DNA of 64,000 bases from Clytia hemisphaerica (Eukaryota > Cnidaria > Hydrozoa > Leptothecata > Clytiidae). Within the stretch, counting starts at the first letter, position 1. Each line of letters starts with the position of its first letter. The notes under the pieces were generated by a model. The model was not told the DNA's origin. It saw only the letters and a program-made list of their open reading frames with translations, and ran no database searches. The stretch lies in the NCBI GenBank assembly GCA_902728285.1, contig CACVBU010000865.1, forward strand, positions 3,301,008-3,365,007. Reading direction: 5' to 3'. Shown here in pieces: positions 1 to 11,527 of the stretch. The translations under genes were made by a program, and so were the position numbers.

Positions 1-960
1 CTAATCAGAAAACACTGGTCAATCTTAGAGGAGGACCCGCAACTCCAAAATATACTATCGGTAAAACCAAATGTAGTATACAAAAGGCATAAAAACCTAA
101 AAGACTTTATCGTCCGAACAAAGTTCCAAAATTAATGGAACTATAACCAGAAGATCAACTAGGTTTTGTAAATTGAATAACGCAATATATAATAGAAAAA
201 AATGTCCCAACACGCCCAAATAAAATAATACAACACGCCGGTAATCGTGCGCTTACCAATACGCGCCCAAACGTGAAAAACAGAACAGAACTATGACTGA
301 AGAATCCATCAACATCAACATGGAAGGTAAAAAGAAATTTCTTCCGCCTCCACATTCCAATATCTACACCAAACCCTGCTTTCTTGAACACTGCTACTTT
401 AGGATGAAGTTGAAGATTTTGCTCAACAAGTTTGAGCAATCTGGTCCACTGTCGCGATTAAGTTATTGAATAAGGGCCGAAAGCTTCGTTTGAGTGACAG
501 CATTCAACTGATGACCTCAATAAAACTTCTTTTAATAAGGTTTACCCATATACACACAAACCAACAAAAACACAAAAAACCTACCACGAACATTACCAAA
601 AATGTCTCGTGTGTAACCAAATAGAGATTGCTCGTATAGAGGTGATCAGTTCAGTAATGATCAGCTCGGATATATAAGAAAACAATTAGATTTTTTTAAA
701 GCGAGCACTTTTTCACTAATTTTTCAGAAAGGACACAAAAATAATTTTACAAACAGGCAGCTCTGAAATCTACATCCTAATACGCTTCTTTCGAACTTTC
801 TTTAGGCCTTCTTTACATTTACGGTTCTGAATTATCTAATTAACCCACGGTTGGATTTCGATTACAGACATTTCTTTTTTCGATTATTATTATATATTTA
901 ATACAAATGCATGACATAATGTTCAGAAAAAAATTATTTTTTGCCACTTGCATTTCCAAC
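1..960. other. No recognisable gene
   Basis: AT-rich sequence without a domain-bearing reading frame. A minus-strand open frame at 155-439 has no family resemblance, and the rest is stop-rich. The last eight bases (953-960, TTTCCAAC) are the left target duplication of the element that follows. Confidence 0.6.
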
Positions 961-1318
961 CCCGGGGGGGGGGGGGGGGGTACTTAGGCAAAATGGGTGC
1001 CGGGTATGTGCGAGCCATAAGGGTACCTTTTCTCATTCCTCAAAAGTCTCTCAAAGGGGTACAAATTCAAAAGTTAGTCTCTGAAAGGGTCCCAAAATCA
1101 CAAAAATCAAAAATTTCTCTCTCAAAGGGTCACGATTTCCAAGAATTTCGACCAAAATTTGGTGAAAATCAAACCAAAATTTGGAAAAAATGGACCAAAA
1201 TTTAGAAAAAAGTCTCTCAAAGGGTCCCAAAATCACCAAAATTTTGTCTCTCAAAGGGTCGATTTTCGATTTTCGGCTCGGACATACCCGTCACCTCGCA
1301 AACCTAGTACCCCCCCTG
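961..1318 (+). mobile_element. G-capped hAT-like non-autonomous element, copy 1
   Basis: A 358-bp element flanked by a perfect 8-bp direct repeat, TTTCCAAC (953-960 and 1319-1326). The left end is CCCGGGG running into a long G tract, then GTACTTAGGCAAAATGGGTG and CGGGTATGTGCGAGCC. The right end is the imperfect inverted counterpart and finishes in ACCCCCCCTG, so its reverse complement begins CAG. The interior carries five copies of GTCTCTCAAAGGGTC-like words (near 1046, 1077, 1116, 1212 and 1246) separated by A/T-rich spacers, and no coding capacity. The 8-bp duplication and CAG-like terminus suggest hAT mobilisation; that assignment is inference. Confidence 0.85.
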
Positions 1319-1326
1319 TTTCCAAC

Positions 1327-1878
1327 TTAAGCAACAAAACCTGTGGAAGCCCAATGTTTTTCGTTAAAAAAAACCTACATCGTAAAAATAATGCATTAAG
1401 TTGATAATGTGCATCGGACGTCCTTTTAGGACTACATATAGCCAAGGCAATAAAAGTTTTAAAAATTGATGATTTTGTCTTTTTCTCTTCAAAGGTTCAT
1501 CAAACTCGCATGTGATGTTAAATGACTGGTAAAGAAATGTTGTATACAAGTTGGGATAGTTCGGTATGTTAACCATTTCCAAATATTAGTTTAAGATTTC
1601 ATGACACAGTCCAGGGTCTGAGACTGATAAAGGGCTGGTGTATCATTACGATGCAGTTAAAGTTTGAGAGTCTAAAAGGTATAGGGGAAGTCAATATCCA
1701 GTAAGACGTTCCTATGCAGTTCACAAGATTTCTATGTTGTCTCAGCTGAGTGTTATGAAGCTTTACTTTGGAGATCGCCTTGCATATTAAAAGAATAAGT
1801 TCTTGCCCGTCGATGTCTTTTCGTCTTGGGTGTTTGATGGGTAGAAGCTTCTGATTGTAGTGGTTGATTACCATTTCT
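1327..1878. other. No recognisable gene; likely 3' flank of the GPCR
   Basis: Immediately 3' of the minus-strand receptor stop codon. No second coding region and no clear polyadenylation signal on the minus strand were recognised. Open frames here lack family features. Confidence 0.5.
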
Positions 1879-3042
1879 TTAAGAGCTGATTGGTTGGTTT
1901 GTGTTGATCAGTGATTTGATTGGTTGATTAGGATCCACTTGGTACTGTACCTGTCCAATGTCAGCGTGTCTCAAAGCAGCACCCGTCTTTGCTGAGTCGA
2001 TTTGAGAGTGATTCAGTTGGACCTGATTTCTACCCTGGAATCGTCTGTATGATTTGCAGCCATCAGTAGATGAGGAAGAAATCGTGTTACTGTTTGATGT
2101 ATTCGAATCTGCGCTTAACCTAAACATCGTCTTAATTTTTGACCGAAACTTGGCGTCTCTTAAAACATAAATGACCGGATTTAAAGCCGAGTTTCCTAGA
2201 TATATAGCAAAACAGAAAAAGAAGAGCTCAGAATGGTCGATTAGTCTGAAGGCAGCTAGGAACGAGACAGCGTTGTAACACACGGTGCACGAGAAATACG
2301 TGGACATTAGCAGCATGATCTTGCGTGTTAACTTTCGCTGGTTGCGGAGTTCAGTTAGTTCTTCTTCCGAAAGGCTGTTCTCTTGGGCCCGGCGTTGTAT
2401 AACCCCTTTGATTGCGTTAGAAATTCCTTCAAGTTGTGGTGTACGGGACGAGGAAGAGGCGACGTTTTCATTTTCTTGAGGCTTGTCAATGGAATACTCG
2501 CGTATGGTGGTACGTGAAGCTTTGTAGAAGCGGTAAATGTGGAAGTAAAGCACCGGTAAACACGTTAAGGTTGAAAAGGTGATGATGAAGTTACTCAAAG
2601 CGTAAACGACTCCACTCCAAAAGGCGCTGGACATTGTTACTATGGGGAACAACCAACACATAGCAACCAAATATTTGACTCGACGATCAGTCATGATATC
2701 TTGGTATTTGGAGTAGCGAGTCAACTTGATGAATTTTTCGAAGGCTAGTAGAATAACTATGAGGGACGAGGCTCCACATAGAGTTGTCACAAAATAGTTG
2801 TGTAGACCAACTTCAACAAAGAATAAGCCTGTAATTTGTAAGGGACAACATATGAGGGCGACCAGGAAATCACATATCACCAGCGAAAACAGGATTTTTT
2901 GTGAATTGCTCACTTCTGGTGTACTTTTGGCCACCTTGTAAAGACAAATGATAGAAACGAGATTGCTGACTGTTCCAATTAGTGAAATACATCCGAAAAC
3001 ACATATTAAAATGATGCGTGATATGCTAGACAGGTATATCAT
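1879..3042 (-). CDS. Class A (rhodopsin-like) G-protein-coupled receptor, atypical
   Basis: Intronless 387-residue reading frame starting at an ATG (3040-3042). Seven hydrophobic segments lie near residues 8-34, 48-72, 80-103, 122-142, 146-169, 240-265 and 270-294. Family landmarks are the TM1 asparagine (N27), the TM2 aspartate (D58, in LVICDFL), C89 before TM3, W130 in TM4 and NPVIY (288-292) in TM7 followed by a charged helix 8. The long intracellular loop 3 (about 171-239) and a Ser/Asn-rich tail would be cytoplasmic. Oddities: the DRY position reads EKF (102-104), so the key arginine is lysine; TM6 lacks the CWxP proline; the short second extracellular loop has no cysteine to pair with C89. 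The frame is undamaged, arguing for a working gene. Ligand unknown; it could be an orphan or constitutively biased receptor. Confidence 0.85.
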   Translation of the reverse strand: MIYLSSISRIILICVFGCISLIGTVSNLVSIICLYKVAKSTPEVSNSQKILFSLVICDFLVALICCPLQITGLFFVEVGLHNYFVTTLCGASSLIVILLAFEKFIKLTRYSKYQDIMTDRRVKYLVAMCWLFPIVTMSSAFWSGVVYALSNFIITFSTLTCLPVLYFHIYRFYKASRTTIREYSIDKPQENENVASSSSRTPQLEGISNAIKGVIQRRAQENSLSEEELTELRNQRKLTRKIMLLMSTYFSCTVCYNAVSFLAAFRLIDHSELFFFCFAIYLGNSALNPVIYVLRDAKFRSKIKTMFRLSADSNTSNSNTISSSSTDGCKSYRRFQGRNQVQLNHSQIDSAKTGAALRHADIGQVQYQVDPNQPIKSLINTNQPISS

Positions 3043-4556
3043 CTTTCTTTTATCTCCAATAATGTTATTTGTTCGTTAAGTTGTGAGTTCTTGCTTGGTG
3101 CCAGAATTTTTGATTATCTTTTTCTTCGAACTCTTTCTTATAGCGAGCTAAAAACATTGTTTAAATGGGAAAAAGAGGTACGAAGAAAGTCTATTGTAAT
3201 ACATTCTTTTGTTTTGAAAGTCTTCTTCTTTTTAACCATTCAGCCCTTTCAGTACTCAAATAATAATGGCTTTGAAAAAATAACAAAGAATGAAAAAGGA
3301 ACGATAACAGGAAAAAAGTTGGGACCAAAGATTTTAAGTTACGTAATAATATGGATTTATTGAGCTGCCTGTTGTTGTTTAAGGTTTAGTATGATCAAGT
3401 CATTCATCGAGACAAGTCATCCGACACTTGCACCTTTCAAAATCCGACAGGCTTTTATTTTGAATTTGTTGTGGTCAGAGATGGATCTGGATCTTGGTTT
3501 ATTTTGAATGAATGGGAATGAATGGTCAACTGGTGATAGATCAAGGGTTTCTTGAAAGAATCAAATGGGATTCACACCCATTCATGGCCTAGAAGCCCCA
3601 TTCATTTGATTTGAAAATCATGCTGAAATGACGTCGTTGCTAAGCTGTTTTTGCCTCATTCACCTCCTGGCAGAAACCAAAGTTTGGAACTTCTTGAAAA
3701 ATTTAATTTCAAAATTGCTTCAATCATGTTCAAATCTAAACCAGAACTGGATATAGAGAAGGAATACAGAAAATTGATGGGTAAAGAAAGACTAAGAGAT
3801 TTTGGATATTTTGAGTGGCATCCACTTGGACTTTTTGTTTTGAGCGCTGAGGAGGATAATGCAAACACGAAGTCTGGACGACAAGAGACAAACCCCTTGC
3901 TTCACTTTAAAGTTTAAACTGTTTTAGACTTATTTACAGAACTCGTCATCCACAATGCCGGACAAAAGGTTGTAGACAAATGAAATTTCAGTGAAAAATG
4001 ATGAGAAATAGAGCAAAATGACTCTTCAATGTGTCTGAAAGGGGATGGAAGTTAAGAAAAACACTTTTGAAGTCGTTGCATTGCTTTTGAATTGCTTTTG
4101 AGGGAACCACAAGCAAAAAATCAGCGTTTTGATACTGGTGTAAGCCACTTAATCAAGCCCTTGTGGTTTGCCCTTGCGGTTAGACTGCGCAGTGGGTGGC
4201 TTTGAAAGACTTTGAACAGCTTTGGATAGGTTTGGAAAGCACCCAGAGCCTCTTGGGAACTTGTTTTTGATCGATATTGAAGTATTTTGCAAATATTGCA
4301 GAAGTCTACAAACCTTTTGTCCAGCATTGCATCCACGCCACTGCATCCATCCTTCTGATCTGGATTCATGCATTCTGCACTGGCAAGTTGGCGGAATTGA
4401 TAAAAAAGTAAGTAATCTTTAACCTGTTTGTTTATCTCTTTGATCTCTGAACTGTATACTGGGTATAGTGTAGGGGTTATTAAGGGCCTATTAAACATGA
4501 TGCTAATTTTGCAGAATTGACGTGTTGGTTGTGGTCTACTACAAAGGTTTGAAGAC
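3043..4556. other. GPCR upstream region; no supported gene
   Basis: Contains the presumed promoter side of the receptor, with no clear core promoter. An open frame at 3651-3917 opens at TTG and has no recognisable domain; it could be an exon but nothing supports that. A minus-strand frame at 4121-4582 likewise has no family signature. The stretch near 3500-3610 is locally repetitive (gaatgaatgg, cattcat). Confidence 0.4.
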
Positions 4557-5441
4557 CCAGCTGGCACACAACGTTGCTTCAACGTTCATCTAACGTTCAG
4601 GTTCATGGACGTTGTGAACGTTAGATACTTACTTACTTTTGATACTTTTAATGGGTTTTTTGAGTCTCTCAATCATCCAATTTGGAAATCCGATGATTCA
4701 CCATTTCTCTCTCACTGTTTGAATCTGCTCTCCTGTAGGGATAATAATTCGGGAGCAGTGGTTCGTCCGGCAGTGTGGAAAGAAAAAGCTCAAGTTGTCT
4801 TTTGAATTTAATTTTTGTGCAGTTTGTGATATTACGAATGTAGAATGGGAGAGAATTGAACAGCTTAGGTCCTTCTTCAGATAGTGAGCCTCTCCAAATG
4901 TTTTTGTGTTTAGAATTTACTTCTTTAAGGTGGCATTTTCGTCCGAGCCTCTGGTTTTCGTAGCAGGTGATACCCCCTTTGTTCTCAGAGTGTTTGAAAT
5001 TTGGAGAAAATTTTTCTAAGATATACCAAGTATAGATGATTTGATATCTTTCTCTACGTCTTTCCAGACTGTATAGTTTTAGAGTTTTAAGTTTTTTCCC
5101 AATAGTTCAGTTTTTGTAAAGAGAATATTCCATTTAGGAATGATTTTGAAGCTGTTCTAGTCGTTGAATTTGGTGTCTCTTGGATGGTGACCATAGCTGT
5201 GAACAGTAATCAGTGTGAGGGACTGCCAATGTCTTCCATAGGGTTAGCATTACAGTGGTCCCTTTGAAAGTTCAATATATCCACGAACTGATGCCTTTGA
5301 CTTTGTCGATTACATTTTCTATATGATTGTCATATGTCATACCCACATCTAAAGTGATCCCAAGGTCTTTGACTGTAGTCTTGGTCTCTATCACCTGTGA
5401 ATAGATAGATAAACGTTGAAACAACGTTGTGTGCCAGCTGG
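4557..5441. mobile_element. CCAGCTGG-ended DNA element carrying a LINE fragment
   Basis: Inverted ends CCAGCTGGCACACAACGTTG (from 4557) and its complement ending at 5441. The word AACGTT is reiterated next to both ends (five times between 4570 and 4620, twice near 5412-5430). Most of the interior is an antisense LINE 3' piece, so either the LINE inserted into the element or the element captured it. No clean target duplication is visible. One-sided copies of the same terminus occur near 25330-25363 and 32955-32966. Confidence 0.65.
4650..5400 (-). pseudogene. LINE (CR1/Jockey-type) reverse-transcriptase C-terminal fragment
   Basis: Reading the minus strand and tolerating frameshifts gives a typical end of a LINE ORF2: a KDLGITLD motif near the 5400 side, an ISSWIL segment, an LYSLERRRERYQIIYTW stretch near 5040-5090, then GPKLFNSLP and the LPDEP-like tail near 4680-4870. 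The same peptide order occurs in the better preserved copy at 58818-59533. It is 5' truncated and frameshifted. The 3' tail near 4622-4650 is rich in AAGTA-type units, like the tail near 59640. Confidence 0.7.
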
Positions 5442-5917
5442 GGAGTTTCTTTTTGCGCTTTGTGGAAATTCAAAGCTGGAAGATAATAAATAATGTCAAA
5501 AATGCTGCTAGCATCATACTTTGGGGTTCTAAAGTTTACAAATTCTAAACGGTTCTAAAATACCCCTTAGCATCATTCCATCCCACACAAATTTTATTCA
5601 AATATTAACTGCATTGGCAGGAGGCCTGCATTCCAGCCTACAAATTTAAGAGCAATAAATTTATTGGTGTGTCCCTGATAAATCTGTTACACTTTTATCA
5701 AATAAAAATTAAAGTCATAATATTCTGTAGTCAAACCAAAAATAATGAATTCATACAAATCACAGCAACTGGGTTATCGAGACCTCGACTTTTTCTGACG
5801 CATTATCACGTGAACAGAACGTGGTCATCCTATTTATTTGAAACAAGGAAAACTACGCGCACATATGAGGAGCTCTCTGTCCAGTCGATAGAAGTTCATG
5901 TGATAACGCTTATTAAA

Positions 5918-6620
5918 AAACTGTTAAATTGTTAATTAAAAAAAACTTAAACTGGAGTTCTTCGTTTGATACAGTTTTAAAAAACTGTAAAATTGTTAAT
6001 TAAAAAAAACTTAAACTGGAGTTCTTCGTTTGATACAGTTTTAAAAAACTGTTAAATTGTTAATTAAAAAAAACTTAAACTGGAGTTCTTCGTTTGATAC
6101 AGTTTTGAAAAACTGTTAAATTGTTAATCAAGAAAAAACTTGCAACGGAGTTCTTAGATTGTAGTTCGTTTATAATCTGTTTGATACAGTTTTAAAACTG
6201 TTAAATTGTTAATCAAGAAAAAACTTAAACTGGAGTTCTTAGACTGGAGTCGTTTATAGTCCGTTTGATACAGTTTTAAAAAACTGTTAAATTGTTAATC
6301 AAGAAAAAACTTAAACTGGAGTTCTTAGACTGAGTCGTTTATATCTGTTGGATACAGTTTTAAAAACTGTTTAAATTGTTAATCAAGAAAAAACTTAAAC
6401 TGGAGTTCTTAGACTGGAGTCGTTTATAGTCCGTTTGATACAGTTTTAAAAAACTGTTAAATTGTTAATCAAGAAAAAACTTAAACTGGAGTTCTTAGAC
6501 TGGAGTCGTTTATAATCTGTTTGATACAGTTTTAAAAAACTGTTAAATTGTTAATCAAGAAAAAACTTAAACTGGAGTTCTTATACTGGAGTCGTTTATA
6601 GTCCGTTTGATACAGTATTA
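5918..6620. repeat. Satellite array with 64-bp and ~86-bp unit lengths
   Basis: About ten tandem units. The word CTGTTAAATTG recurs at 5921, 5985, 6049 and 6113 (period 64), then at 6198, 6284, 6367, 6454 and 6540 (periods 83-87). The longer units differ mainly by an added segment around GACTGGAGTCGTTTAT(A). Each unit holds a small palindrome, ACAGTTTTAAAAAACTGT. The step from short to long units within one array records a unit expansion and later homogenisation. Confidence 0.9.
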
Positions 6621-7420
6621 TACAGTTCGCTCTAATTACACGCTTTTTTTTTTAAAGAATGATGTTTTCTCATTTCATCATGATATTCTTAACTTTAACT
6701 TTAAGGTTAGGGTCGCAATTAAACCAAAATTTAACAAGAAATACACACCTGAAGCAAAAAATAGCATTTTTTGTGAAAATTTTGAGCCTTACTGGGGGAA
6801 AACTGGCAATTCACAGTAAAAATTGCTCTGTAAATGGCATTCTTAGATTTTGTTGCCTAATTCCATGATGGTACGATATTCTCAATTTTTTGGCCATTTT
6901 CATCCTGGACATACAAAAAGGGTGTAATGTGACGTTTTACTATTCAATACACTTGTTATTCTATAATATTGAAATTGACCGACAACATAAAGGACCCTCT
7001 ACTCACTATTCGATACGCTCCCTTATTCGATGAAGATCCAATTCCCTTAAAACAAAATTAGAGAGCGTCAGCTGTAGGTGCTATTATGATAATACCATCA
7101 TTTTTTCGGAATAATATCAGTTTCTATAAATTGTATTTTGTATCATTTTTTTGCTCTACTATGACTATGGAGTTCTAGGCTCGAATTACAAATCTTTCCA
7201 AACGCCCCGTCAAGTTCATAGAGCGCTGAGCTAGCTAACCTAATTGTTTTGCTTTGTTTTTGAAAGGCTGGTGAATAAAAAATCAACTCTGGTGAATTCT
7301 AGATTTTTAGCCAGCGAAATCTTTGCATGCCCATTGTATTGTTTAGCGCAGTAGCGTTCTCAGGGGTGTCGGGAAATTTGAGTAGGAGAGCATATTTTTA
7401 TGGCAAAGTAATTATAATTT
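6621..7420. other. No gene; dispersed-repeat remnant
   Basis: AT-rich. The part near 6690-6880 (cattcttaactttaa, attcttagattttgttgcc) resembles sequence at 15040-15330 and is probably a decayed dispersed repeat. Open frames are short and featureless. Confidence 0.4.
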
Positions 7421-8173
7421 TAGACCAGCGTCCAAGATTCAGAAAAGGCCTTTTGGTTTTCGGTTTTCGTAGGGAACCCCTTAGATCAGGGCAAATTTTT
7501 GATATTATTCTCCTAATAGGGTGTAGAATTGACAAAAAAGATTTGCCCTTCGAATCTCCTGCAGTTTTCGAGTGAATCGATTTTTAGTTAATCCATAGAA
7601 CTTATCAAGGGTTTATATATTTTGGTTTAAATATTGAAAATTATCGATGTTTTTTGCTGAGTCAGCAGTTTTTCAGCATATTTACCCACCTTAAAATTGA
7701 AATATCTCAAGATCGGAACATTGAAAGTCAACAAACCATACCATTTTCAGATACTAATAATTCAGGGCTATCCAGCTGTGGGAATGATTTTTTCTGAAAA
7801 TGCTCTCAGAAAAATGCTGACGTCATCGGAAAACACCAAAAACGTTTTCACCTTAAAAATGTCATTTCTCAGCACCAGGTGGTCGAAACTTAATAAATAA
7901 CCCCATTTTCTTTATCTACTTTTCACGCTGAATCCGTTGGTAGCACCAGATATTTACTTGTCGGACCTCGAAAAAACCGTTAGTAAAGGGGGACCCTTGA
8001 TAAGTTCTATCGATTAACTAAAAACCGATTCACTCGAAAACTGCAGGAGATTCGAAGGGCAATTTTTGTTGTCAATTCTACACCCTATTAGGAGCATAAT
8101 ATCAAAATATAATCAACTCATCTAAGGTGTGCCCTACGAAGTGACACAATTCACTACCTCAGTCGCTGGTCTA
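7421..8173. mobile_element. Foldback DNA element with ~190-bp inverted arms
   Basis: The segment from about 7421 to 7612 is the inverted, diverged copy of about 7975 to 8173. Shared blocks include GACCAGCG at the outer ends, CCTAATAGGGTGTAGAATTG, TTCGAATCTCCTGCAGTTTT and TCGAGTGAATCG. A TA dinucleotide flanks both ends, consistent with a Tc1/mariner-type duplication, though TTA/TAA is also possible. The central ~360 bp is non-coding. It would form a long hairpin if single-stranded. Confidence 0.75.
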
Positions 8174-8600
8174 ATTCATAACATTAAAACATAATTACTT
8201 CGTAACAAAATTGTGCCATCCTACATCCTACTAAAATATCGATACTCTCTCTCTATATTGGATACCTCAATGTGTTCAACCCGTTTAGTTTGACCGCAAA
8301 CGTAATAAAACAAATCGAAAACAAATCTAATGAATCTGACCCCCCTGTTATCTTGCATTTACATCTCCAACAAATACCTTACGTAACTTTGAAGCATCTC
8401 AGAGAATTGAGAGAGAGTCCAGTCAAAATTCAGTTATCCAGTTGATGAAAAAAACATAAAACCCCCTGTAGGCTAAATAGTCGACCTATTTAAAATATAT
8501 TTTAGAAATTCTATAAAAATATATATTATTATTATTGTTATTATCATTATTATTGTTATCTCATTTCTTTCCTTATATAAATTCAAAAGTACAATAGAGA
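8174..8600. other. No gene; AT-rich with a short ATT microsatellite
   Basis: Only an imperfect (ATT)n tract near 8520-8565 stands out. It abuts the 3' side of the minus-strand LINE. Confidence 0.5.
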
Positions 8601-8639
8601 TTTCCTGTATTAAAGATTTGATTGAGGTCGACTCGATGA

Positions 8640-10445
8640 CAAATCACGGCAGTGCATTCCATGTTGGGATCGATCTATAGTAGAAAGATTTCGTCTGAGC
8701 CCCACGAAAACCATCATCAGCAAAATTTGGAACAAATTCATTATCATGGAATCTGGTTGGACGGGATTTTTTAACAAACTTGTTCCGAGTTGTCTGTGGG
8801 TCGTAAAAATGAATATGCTTATATATTTGCCCCATATCACTGAAAAGCCTTCTGAACTCAAGAGATGGAAGTTTGAGTCTTTTTAAACGTTCTTCGTAGT
8901 GGAGATTACGATATTGAGGAATCAGTCTTCAGAGTACAAAATGCCGAAGGACTCAAGTCGTTAAAACTTCCTTTAATGACTCCAAGGATTGAATTTGCTT
9001 TGTTGACCTGTTTGGATATATGCTGCTCAAAAGTTAGTTACGAATCGATCAAGATGCCGAGATCTTTTTCTTAAAAAACATGTTCAAATTCATTACCCCC
9101 AAGCTGGTATCTGTGTGCATGCTTGATGTTGGCGAATTCACCTATTGTTAAGACATGACATTTTTCAGGATATGGAACGTGATTAACCAATCCTGAGACC
9201 ATTTTTCCATTTCATCGATATCTCTTTGTACAACGAAGAGTCTTCAACCGAATCTATAGTCTTCACTATTTTCGTGTCATCAGCAAAGAGAAACGCATCC
9301 GAGACTACTTTTTCTGGCAAATCATTGATGTAAATCACAAATAGCAGAGGTCCAAGTACACTTCCTTGAGGAATCCCACTTACGACAGGGTTAGTTGTTG
9401 ATTTGGCAGAGTTGACTTTGACCAGCTGTTGCGATCTGACAAAAATGATGTTATCCAGTTTAGTAGACTTCCACCGTAACGTTCCAGTTTTTTCTTTAAC
9501 CTCCTGTGAGGGACGGTGTCAAACGCTTTTGCAAAATCAAAATAGATGCAATCGACAACTTTGCCTTCTGCCATCGTTTCACAAAATTGGTCAATGTAGT
9601 AAAGAAGTTGAGTGACTGTTGATCGCTTACAAATAAAACCGTACTGTTTTTTAGATAAAAGATTTTCTTCCACAAGATGATCCATGATTGCTTTTCGTAG
9701 CACTGACTCCATCATTTTGCATACTATACCTTATCGGTAGAAATTTCGTCGGTAAAAAGTGACGAAAAAATCGCTTAGTGACGAAAGTTTTTACCGACGA
9801 ATATTTTCCCCGGCCTTAATGCGCTTACCAAAACCAGCAAGTGACGAAAGTTTTTGCCGACGAATATTTTTTGCCGACGAAATTTTCCACCGACGAAATT
9901 TCTACCGATAAGGTAGATGTTAAACTGACTGGACGGTAGTTTATGGCTAGGTTGTGAGCATCCTTGTTCTTGTAGATTGGCGTTACATGCGCCATCTTCC
10001 AGTCCTCAGCTAATACGCTCTCTTCTAATCTTTTGTTCATGATTATCTTCAGCGGCACTGCAACGAAGTCAACTAGTTCCTTCAGCATCAACGGATGAAT
10101 CTCATCGGGTCCAAATGATTTGCTGGGGTCAAGCTGCTTGATCTGTCTTATTATTGTTTCTAGGGAAATTTCAGGGATATCGATCATCGTATCTGTTCTT
10201 TTATCAAATGAAGGTAATTGTCCGTCTGGCTCATTCGTATATACACCACAAAATTGCTTTTGTAGGATATTTGCCTTTTCTATGTCTTCATGCTTCAATG
10301 ATTTTTTGTCGTCCTCCGACTCCAGAAGAGATGCAACTCGGCTTGTCGACTTCAATTGATTTCTTACATGCGACCAAAATCGCTTCGGGTTGTTCTTTGC
10401 CGATCTGCTAATTTCTCGTTCATGGTTTCTACGCGTGCGTCTCAT
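8640..10445 (-). pseudogene. LINE ORF2 reverse transcriptase, interrupted
   Basis: The N-terminal part (10445-9915) has GPDEIHPLMLKEL and NYRPVSLTS. After the MITE, 9715-9380 gives KKQYGFICKRSTVTQLL and [16 protein letters not shown], the conserved palm region. Further down, a frameshifted segment near 9300 contains the FADDTK catalytic-site peptide, and the thumb region decays toward 8640. The MITE plus one TA duplication is 187 bp; subtracting it makes the two halves read in one frame. Other stops further downstream are unrelated to the MITE. Confidence 0.85.
9729..9913. mobile_element. TA-flanked MITE with reiterated CCGACGAA motif
   Basis: 185 bp between TA duplications (9727-9728 and 9914-9915). 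Perfect ~25-bp terminal inverted repeats begin CCTTATCGGTAGAAATTTCG. The interior repeats GTGACGAAAGTTTTTRCCGA and CCGACGAAWATTTT blocks, so GACGAA occurs many times across 185 bp in both strands. The TA duplication fits a Tc1/mariner-type transposase. No coding capacity. It inserted after the host LINE, since it splits the reverse-transcriptase frame cleanly. Confidence 0.9.
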
Positions 10446-10449
10446 TATA

Positions 10450-11450
10450 CTGTTGACTCGGTTTCGCGCCGAAACATATTTTGCTCTATTGAACTCCTTG
10501 TCAGCATCCGAAGAATTAATCCACTTCCTATGTAGGCGATCTTTAATCCTGATTTCATTTCGAATATCTTCCCCTATCGGTATGTTTCCTTTTTTCTTCC
10601 AGAAGGAATTTCAAACTTCTTTTAGCGGGACGAATCAGCTCTTTAGATCGTTTAGATCAGTTTTAAACTGTTCCCAGAGCTCACATACTGTCTTTCCGTT
10701 TGATGTCACGATAAAGTTTTGCGTCCAATTAGCCGCTTGCAGAAAGCGTCGCATTTCCTGGAAGTTAGTTGAATTGTAGGAATACTTTTGGCAACTTTGG
10801 CTTTTGTTCAGCACAACGCTTGAAGTCAAAGACAAGTACACTGTGGTCACCTTTTCCAAGTGGACTAAGATATTTGAGATTGTTGACCTGGTTAGAATGA
10901 GGTCTACTAGAGACGGATCGTCTGTTCCTCTACATCTCGTCGGCTCTTTGACGTATTGGTAAAGAAATTAATCTCGTAGTACATCCAAGAATTTTTCTTC
11001 TTTACTGTCCTCATGGTTGTCCAGTTTTCCCAATTTATTGTTGGCAGATTAAAATCTCCAACTATACATTTGTGTGAATATCTCTTGTCTTGATGCAATG
11101 ATTTCAACATTATTTTGTGGCTTCTGTATATACACGCAAATACAAGTCTTTCTTTGCTAGACGAATCTCGATAATACAGGTTTCTTCGAATTCAACGACT
11201 TTGGATGTCAGCAACTAGATGGTCTATTGATGAGTGTGCCAATATGACGATTCCTCGACCTTTGTTGTTATTGGTATTAGTGGAGTTAACAGCTTTGTAG
11301 TCTTTCATTTCGTATTCGTGGATTTGCCATTTTTCACCATGTTTGGGTTTTACTTCACAAATTGCGATTAGGTGCGGTTTTTCGAGTTGATTTATTTTAT
11401 TTTATATTCCTTTCTTTGCTTTCGTAAATTGATCGGCATTTGTTGATAGG
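10450..11450 (-). pseudogene. LINE ORF2 endonuclease region (EEP fold), degenerate
   Basis: Minus-strand pieces include HLIAICEVKPKHGEKW near 11370-11320, then IVGDFNLPTINWENW at about 11062-11018, the classic GDFN motif of LINE apurinic-like endonucleases that nick target DNA. A piece at 10859-10635 links to the reverse transcriptase. Several frame changes make it non-functional. Confidence 0.75.
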
Positions 11451-11527
11451 ATTCTTTATTTCAGGTATAGTCATTGGGATAGGGTTTGCTTTATTGCTAT
11501 TTGGTGCTTGTTTATAGTGGTTTGTTT

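Noticed and set aside
155..439. Minus-strand hydrophobic frame
   Set aside because: Aromatic-rich translation typical of random AT-rich sequence; no domain.
3651..3917. 88-residue open frame as a gene
   Set aside because: It opens at TTG, has no recognisable domain and no splice support.
4121..4582. 153-residue minus-strand frame as a gene
   Set aside because: It runs into the inverted end of a DNA element and has no family resemblance.
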